Of a stretch of DNA of 10,106 nt, positions 7,559 through 10,106 are shown piece after piece. The number at the start of each line of letters is the position of its first letter. The stretch's first letter is position 1. Source of the stretch: Clostridiales bacterium (lineage in GTDB: Bacteria; Bacillota; Clostridia; Saccharofermentanales; Saccharofermentanaceae); contig JAGAFH010000004.1 in the NCBI GenBank assembly GCA_017612755.1, positions 1-10,106 on the forward strand. Direction: 5' to 3'. The notes under the pieces were generated by a model. The model did not search any database. It saw nothing but the letters and a program-made list of their open reading frames with translations, and had not been told where the DNA came from. The position numbers were made by a program, and so were the translations under genes.

Positions 7559-7587
7559 GCCGGTCTTAGGACCGGCCTTATCTTTTT
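7559..7587 (+). terminator. Rho-independent terminator of the coiled-coil gene
   Basis: GCCGGTC (7559-7565), loop TTAG and GACCGGC (7570-7576) form a perfect 7-bp GC-rich stem. It is followed by a T-rich tail ending in five Ts (7583-7587), 31 bases after the stop codon. Confidence 0.85.
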
Positions 7588-7643
7588 ACCACAGGTTTCT
7601 GCGGAAACAAGAACGGGTCTCCCCTCTTCTTTTCCGGGAACAA

Positions 7644-7649
7644 TATAAT
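7644..7649 (+). promoter_or_regulatory. Candidate -10 element of the purine permease gene
   Basis: TATAAT sits eight bases before the AAGGAGG of the permease gene, giving a leader of only about 12 bases. No convincing -35 element is seen 16-18 bases upstream. The 141-bp gap from the previous gene has no recognisable purine riboswitch. Confidence 0.4.
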
Positions 7650-7668
7650 TCATCCGAAGGAGGATCGT

Positions 7669-9093
7669 ATGGAAAAGTTCTTTCATCTAAAGGAAAACGG
7701 AACTACCGTCCGCACGGAGATCGTGGCAGGTCTTACCACCTTCATGACGATGGCTTACATCATCGCCTTAAACCCGAATCTCCTCACAGGTTTTGGAGCA
7801 GAGGGGCAGGACCTTTGGAACGGTGTTTTCCTTGCAACCTGTATCGCTTCGGCGATCGGTACCGTAGCCATGGCATTCATGGCAAACAAACCTTTTGCAA
7901 TGGCTCCCGGCATGGGACTTAACAGTTTCTTCGCCGTAGTCGTCGCAAACATCGCCGCCATGACCGGCATGACCTACCTTGAGGGTTTCAGAAGCGCCCT
8001 GTGCATCATCTTTATCGAGGGTATCATCTTCATAATCCTCTCCATTCTCAATGTACGTGAAAAGATAGTTCAGGCTATCCCCCTGGGAGTCCGTTTAGGT
8101 ATCGGACCCGCCATCGGTCTTATGCTCATGAACATCGGTTTCGGCTCCAACGTAAGCCTTTACTCTGAGGCCGGCGGTCCCTTCTATGCAATGAGGGACT
8201 TCTTCGGTTCCCTTACGGCTAAATTCGCAAAAGACACCATGGGCAGCGGATATTCCGTTATGGTACTTTCCGTTATCACCATGTTCGTGGGACTTTTCGT
8301 TATCATCGCCCTGGACCACAAGAAGATCAAGGGTTCTGTCCTTTACGGAATGCTGGTGGCTTCCGTAGTCTACTGGATCGGCGAGGCAGTCTGCTTTAAG
8401 ACAAATCCCTTCGAGAGCCTTAAGACAGCTTCCTTCGTTCCTCCCTTCCACGATATGGTGGAGACAACTCTCTTCAAGCTCAACTTCGAAGGCATCCTCC
8501 AGATCGGCTGGTTCACCATCATCACCCTCATCATCACCTTCTGCATCATCGACATGTTCGATACCATCGGAACACTGGTCGGTACCGCTTCCCGTGCCAA
8601 GATGCTGGATAAGGACGGCAATATGCCCAAGATGAAGCAGGCACTCCTTTCCGATGCTGTGGGTACTGTAACAGGTTCCCTTACAGGTACTTCAACTGTC
8701 ACCACATTCGTTGAGTCCGCATCAGGTGTTGAGGCAGGCGGACGTACAGGTCTCACGGCTCTTACAACGGGCATCATGTTCCTGCTTTGCATGTTCATCG
8801 CGCCCCTGGCAGCCATCATCCCTGCTCCCGCCACATCATCCGCACTGATCTATGTCGGTATCCTCATGTTCTGTAACCTTAAGGATATCGATTTCGAAGA
8901 TATGACCCAGCTGGTACCCGTAGCTGTCATGATCCTGGCAATGCCCATATCCGGTTCCATCGGACACGGTATCGGTCTTGCCCTCATAAGCTACACTCTC
9001 ATCAAGCTGGTCACAGGAAAAGCCAAGGATGTCTCAGTACTTACCTATGTACTGTCGGCCATCTTCCTGGTCAAGTTCTTCCTGGCGATCTGA
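7669..9093 (+). CDS. NCS2/AzgA-type purine (adenine, guanine or hypoxanthine) permease
   Basis: The 474-residue hydrophobic product belongs to the AzgA-like branch of the NCS2 nucleobase transporters, which import purine bases by cation symport in the cytoplasmic membrane. The N terminus (EIVAGLTTFMTMAYIIALNP, residues 17-36), the MAPGMGLNSFFA segment (78-89), GIGPAIGLMLMNIG (144-157), the FDTIGTLVG motif (297-305) and the GSLTGTSTVTTFVESASGVE region (336-355) followed by AGGRTGLTA are hallmarks. Glu349 in TFVESASG lies in the substrate-site helix of the family. Length and repeated hydrophobic helices fit the 14-helix fold. AAGGAGG five bases before the ATG fixes the start. Tandem stops TGA TAA are followed by a strong terminator, so the gene is monocistronic. 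Candidate names are PbuG, PbuO or AdeP-like; specificity between guanine/hypoxanthine and adenine cannot be set from sequence. It likely serves purine salvage. Confidence 0.94.
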   Translation: MEKFFHLKENGTTVRTEIVAGLTTFMTMAYIIALNPNLLTGFGAEGQDLWNGVFLATCIASAIGTVAMAFMANKPFAMAPGMGLNSFFAVVVANIAAMTGMTYLEGFRSALCIIFIEGIIFIILSILNVREKIVQAIPLGVRLGIGPAIGLMLMNIGFGSNVSLYSEAGGPFYAMRDFFGSLTAKFAKDTMGSGYSVMVLSVITMFVGLFVIIALDHKKIKGSVLYGMLVASVVYWIGEAVCFKTNPFESLKTASFVPPFHDMVETTLFKLNFEGILQIGWFTIITLIITFCIIDMFDTIGTLVGTASRAKMLDKDGNMPKMKQALLSDAVGTVTGSLTGTSTVTTFVESASGVEAGGRTGLTALTTGIMFLLCMFIAPLAAIIPAPATSSALIYVGILMFCNLKDIDFEDMTQLVPVAVMILAMPISGSIGHGIGLALISYTLIKLVTGKAKDVSVLTYVLSAIFLVKFFLAI

Positions 9094-9104
9094 TAAAAAG
9101 ACCC

Positions 9105-9134
9105 AAGGCCCGGACAAAGTTCCGGGCCTTTTTT
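9105..9134 (+). terminator. Rho-independent terminator of the permease gene
   Basis: AAGGCCCGGA (9105-9114), loop CAAAGT and TCCGGGCCTT (9121-9130) form a perfect 10-bp stem running into a T tract to 9134. It begins 11 bases after the first stop codon. Confidence 0.93.
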
Positions 9135-9136
9135 AA

Positions 9137-9145
9137 TGCTATAAT
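9137..9145 (+). promoter_or_regulatory. Extended -10 promoter of the 75-residue protein gene
   Basis: TGCTATAAT is a perfect extended -10 element (TG at 9137-9138, TATAAT at 9140-9145). No good -35 is present, which extended -10 promoters tolerate. Six bases follow before ATG 9152, so +1 falls on the start codon. The element abuts the T tract of the preceding terminator. Confidence 0.6.
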
Positions 9146-9151
9146 CTTCAC

Positions 9152-9379
9152 ATGAGCATCTTAATAAAAGACACAACTAAAGAAGAACGGGAACGGATCG
9201 TAGCTGAATCCATAGGGAACATAAACGGATCCTGCGACGGCTGTATGGCAGGCCTTGCCGAGATGTACCAGGACTATATCGACGGCAGGAAGGAGATCCG
9301 GGACATCAACATGGAGTTCAGGGCAAGCTACGAATCCGGTATCGACGGTCCCGAAAGATCAGACTGCGGCTATAAGTGA
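9152..9379 (+). CDS. Small 75-residue CxxC protein of unknown function
   Basis: The product starts MSILIKDTTKEERERIVAES, continues through GSCDGCMAG (CxxC at residues 28-31) and a MYQDYIDGRKEIRDINMEFR segment, and ends in CGYK. The mixed amphipathic composition, codon use like its neighbours and its own promoter support a real gene. It is soluble, without signal peptide or membrane segment. The two cysteines four residues apart plus Cys73 could bind metal or form a disulfide, which is inference. I have an unconfirmed recollection that similar short clostridial proteins carry purine-related product labels; the adjacent purine permease is the only local support, so I assign no function. There is no Shine-Dalgarno sequence before the ATG, and the promoter spacing predicts a leaderless mRNA. 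The next gene begins 68 bases downstream on the same strand with no terminator between, so cotranscription is possible. Confidence 0.75.
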   Translation: MSILIKDTTKEERERIVAESIGNINGSCDGCMAGLAEMYQDYIDGRKEIRDINMEFRASYESGIDGPERSDCGYK

Positions 9380-9417
9380 TCCCACGATGCGTAGGTACCA
9401 CAGCATAAGATCAGATG

Positions 9418-9443
9418 TTATCCTTACCCCATAAGGAGGATAA
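9418..9443 (+). promoter_or_regulatory. Hairpin sequestering the ribosome binding site of the XRE-desulfoferrodoxin gene
   Basis: TCCTTA (9421-9426) can pair with TAAGGA (9432-9437) across a five-base loop. Alternatively TTATCC (9418-9423) pairs with GGATAA (9438-9443), with TTA/TAA stacked inside. Either fold buries the AAGGAGG at 9433-9439 that serves the ATG at 9448. Translation might therefore be controlled by RNA folding. A weak extended -10 (TGTTATCCT, 9416-9424) overlaps the 5' arm; if that were the real promoter, the arm would not be transcribed. Confidence 0.45.
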
Positions 9444-9447
9444 ACCT

Positions 9448-10035
9448 ATGGACAGATATGTGACAGGCGCAGCCATAAAGCGCCTCAGGGAAAAGAAGAA
9501 CCTTACCCAGGAAGAGCTGGCCCGGAAGATCCACGTCAGCAGCAAGGCAGTGAGCAAATGGGAGACCGGCGCAGGTTTTCCCGACATAAGCCTCATCGAG
9601 CCCTTATCGGAAGCACTGGACATCTCAGTGATCGAGCTTCTCTCGGGAGAAGACATAACTAACAGGAACAGATCATCCAACATGCTAAAGGGCAACTTCT
9701 ACGTCTGCCCCGTCTGCGGCAACATCATCAGGACGACAGGAGATACAGTGATCTCCTGCTGCGGCATCACACTTCCCAAGGAAGAGGAAGAAGATGAAGA
9801 CGAAGACCACAAGATAACGGTAGAGAAAGTGGAAGACGAATACTACATCTCAGTTGACCATCCCATGTCCAAGGACCACTACATCTCTTTCCTGGCGGCC
9901 GTCTCGGACCACCGGGTCCAGATCGTAAAGCTCTATCCGGAAGGAGACGCTGCAGCCAGATTCAAGATCGACCGGGTCAAGAAGATCTACGCCTTCTGCA
10001 ACCACCACGGCCTATTCAGAAAGCTGAACCGATAA
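9448..10035 (+). CDS. XRE-family DNA-binding domain fused to a desulfoferrodoxin/superoxide-reductase-like domain
   Basis: The product is 195 residues. Residues 7-62 are an XRE (Cro/C1-type) helix-turn-helix: IKRLREKKNLTQEELARKI then SSKAVSKWETG. Residues 84-195 look like desulfoferrodoxin. FYVCPVCGNII (84-94) and VISCCGI (101-107) give the CxxC and CC cysteines of the desulforedoxin-type iron site (Cys87, 90, 104, 105). His121, His138 and His144 (DHPMSKDHYISF), with Cys184 and His187 (FCNHHGLF), match the His4Cys ligands of superoxide reductase. Glu119 matches the family Glu two before the first His, but the following Lys is Asp120 here. A ten-residue all-acidic run (EEEEDEDED after Lys111) replaces the usual spacer. 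I infer an iron-based redox or superoxide/oxygen sensor rather than an enzyme. ATG 9448 has AAGGAGG eight bases upstream; an ATG at 9415 lacks one. Tandem TAA TAA stops end it. No separate reductase or rubredoxin gene is in the window. Confidence 0.88.
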   Translation: MDRYVTGAAIKRLREKKNLTQEELARKIHVSSKAVSKWETGAGFPDISLIEPLSEALDISVIELLSGEDITNRNRSSNMLKGNFYVCPVCGNIIRTTGDTVISCCGITLPKEEEEDEDEDHKITVEKVEDEYYISVDHPMSKDHYISFLAAVSDHRVQIVKLYPEGDAAARFKIDRVKKIYAFCNHHGLFRKLNR

Positions 10036-10106
10036 TAATGGCCTAACCCGTGGCCTGTTAGGCCACTATCTTGGACATTTTCAGCCAAAAACCGCCAATA
10101 ATGGCC
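10034..10106. repeat. Nested inverted repeats and a 10-bp direct repeat at the window end
   Basis: AATAATGGCC occurs at 10034-10043 and again at 10097-10106, 63 bases apart, the second copy cut by the window edge. TGGCCTAAC (10039-10047) pairs with GTTAGGCCA (10057-10065). The competing hairpin GTGGCCT (10050-10056), loop GTT, AGGCCAC (10060-10066) uses the same 3' arm. No T tract follows, so an ordinary terminator is doubtful. It may be an intergenic repeat element or the edge of a tandem array. Confidence 0.5.

Noticed and set aside
7588..7668. Purine riboswitch upstream of the permease
   Set aside because: Such transporters often have one, but I find neither the conserved core sequences nor the three-way junction stems in this short gap; only a 5-bp hairpin (GTTTC/GAAAC) is seen.
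8370..8834. 154-codon open frame antisense to the permease gene
   Set aside because: It is a shadow of a clear transporter gene with low stop density in the opposite frame; no start signals and no recognisable protein.
10039..10066. Rho-independent terminator for the XRE-desulfoferrodoxin gene
   Set aside because: The stems are good but no T tract follows, unlike the two clear terminators at 7559 and 9105, so I list it only as a repeat structure.

Overview
The window looks like chromosomal DNA of a Gram-positive anaerobe of the class Clostridia, most likely a gut or rumen Lachnospiraceae relative. This is inferred from gene content (cobalamin-independent MetE coupled to a short MetF, an AzgA-type NCS2 purine permease, an XRE regulator fused to a desulfoferrodoxin-like domain), strong AAGGAGG ribosome binding sites, frequent AGA/AGG arginine codons and U-tailed hairpin terminators. 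No rRNA, tRNA, CRISPR array, insertion sequence or phage gene is visible. No gene-free stretch exceeds about 170 bases.

Layout. (i) 1-1161 (+) is the 3' end of a gene for an acidic, aromatic-rich protein that carries two copies of one domain and has no recognised function. (ii) 1151-2050 (-) is a LysR-family regulator divergent from metE. The 147-bp gap between them holds two palindromic LysR-type sites about three helical turns apart. (iii) metE (2198-4453) and metF (4453-5313) share one base at a TAATG junction and form a coupled unit. MetF makes 5-methyl-tetrahydrofolate and MetE uses it to methylate homocysteine, so the regulator is probably a methionine-pathway activator. (iv) 5320-6150 (-) is a lipase-like alpha/beta hydrolase, convergent with metF and divergent from the next gene. 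(v) 6319-7527 (+) is an Ala/Glu/Lys-rich protein whose C-terminal half is an 11-residue (hendecad) coiled coil, closed by a terminator. (vi) 7669-9093 (+) is a purine permease with a strong terminator. (vii) 9152-9379 (+) is a 75-residue CxxC protein. (viii) 9448-10035 (+) is an XRE DNA-binding domain joined to a complete-looking desulfoferrodoxin/superoxide-reductase-like domain. A hairpin that would mask its ribosome binding site lies just upstream. The last 73 bases hold nested inverted repeats and a direct repeat cut by the window edge.

The most notable points are the redox-sensor-like fusion regulator, two genes whose promoter geometry predicts leaderless transcripts (TATAAT, six bases, then ATG), the hendecad coiled-coil protein, and a 12-bp sequence shared between the metE operator and the lipase/coiled-coil intergenic region. 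Most of the window is ordinary housekeeping DNA. I see no clear multi-gene novel system; the fusion regulator with its small CxxC neighbour is the best candidate for new biology.
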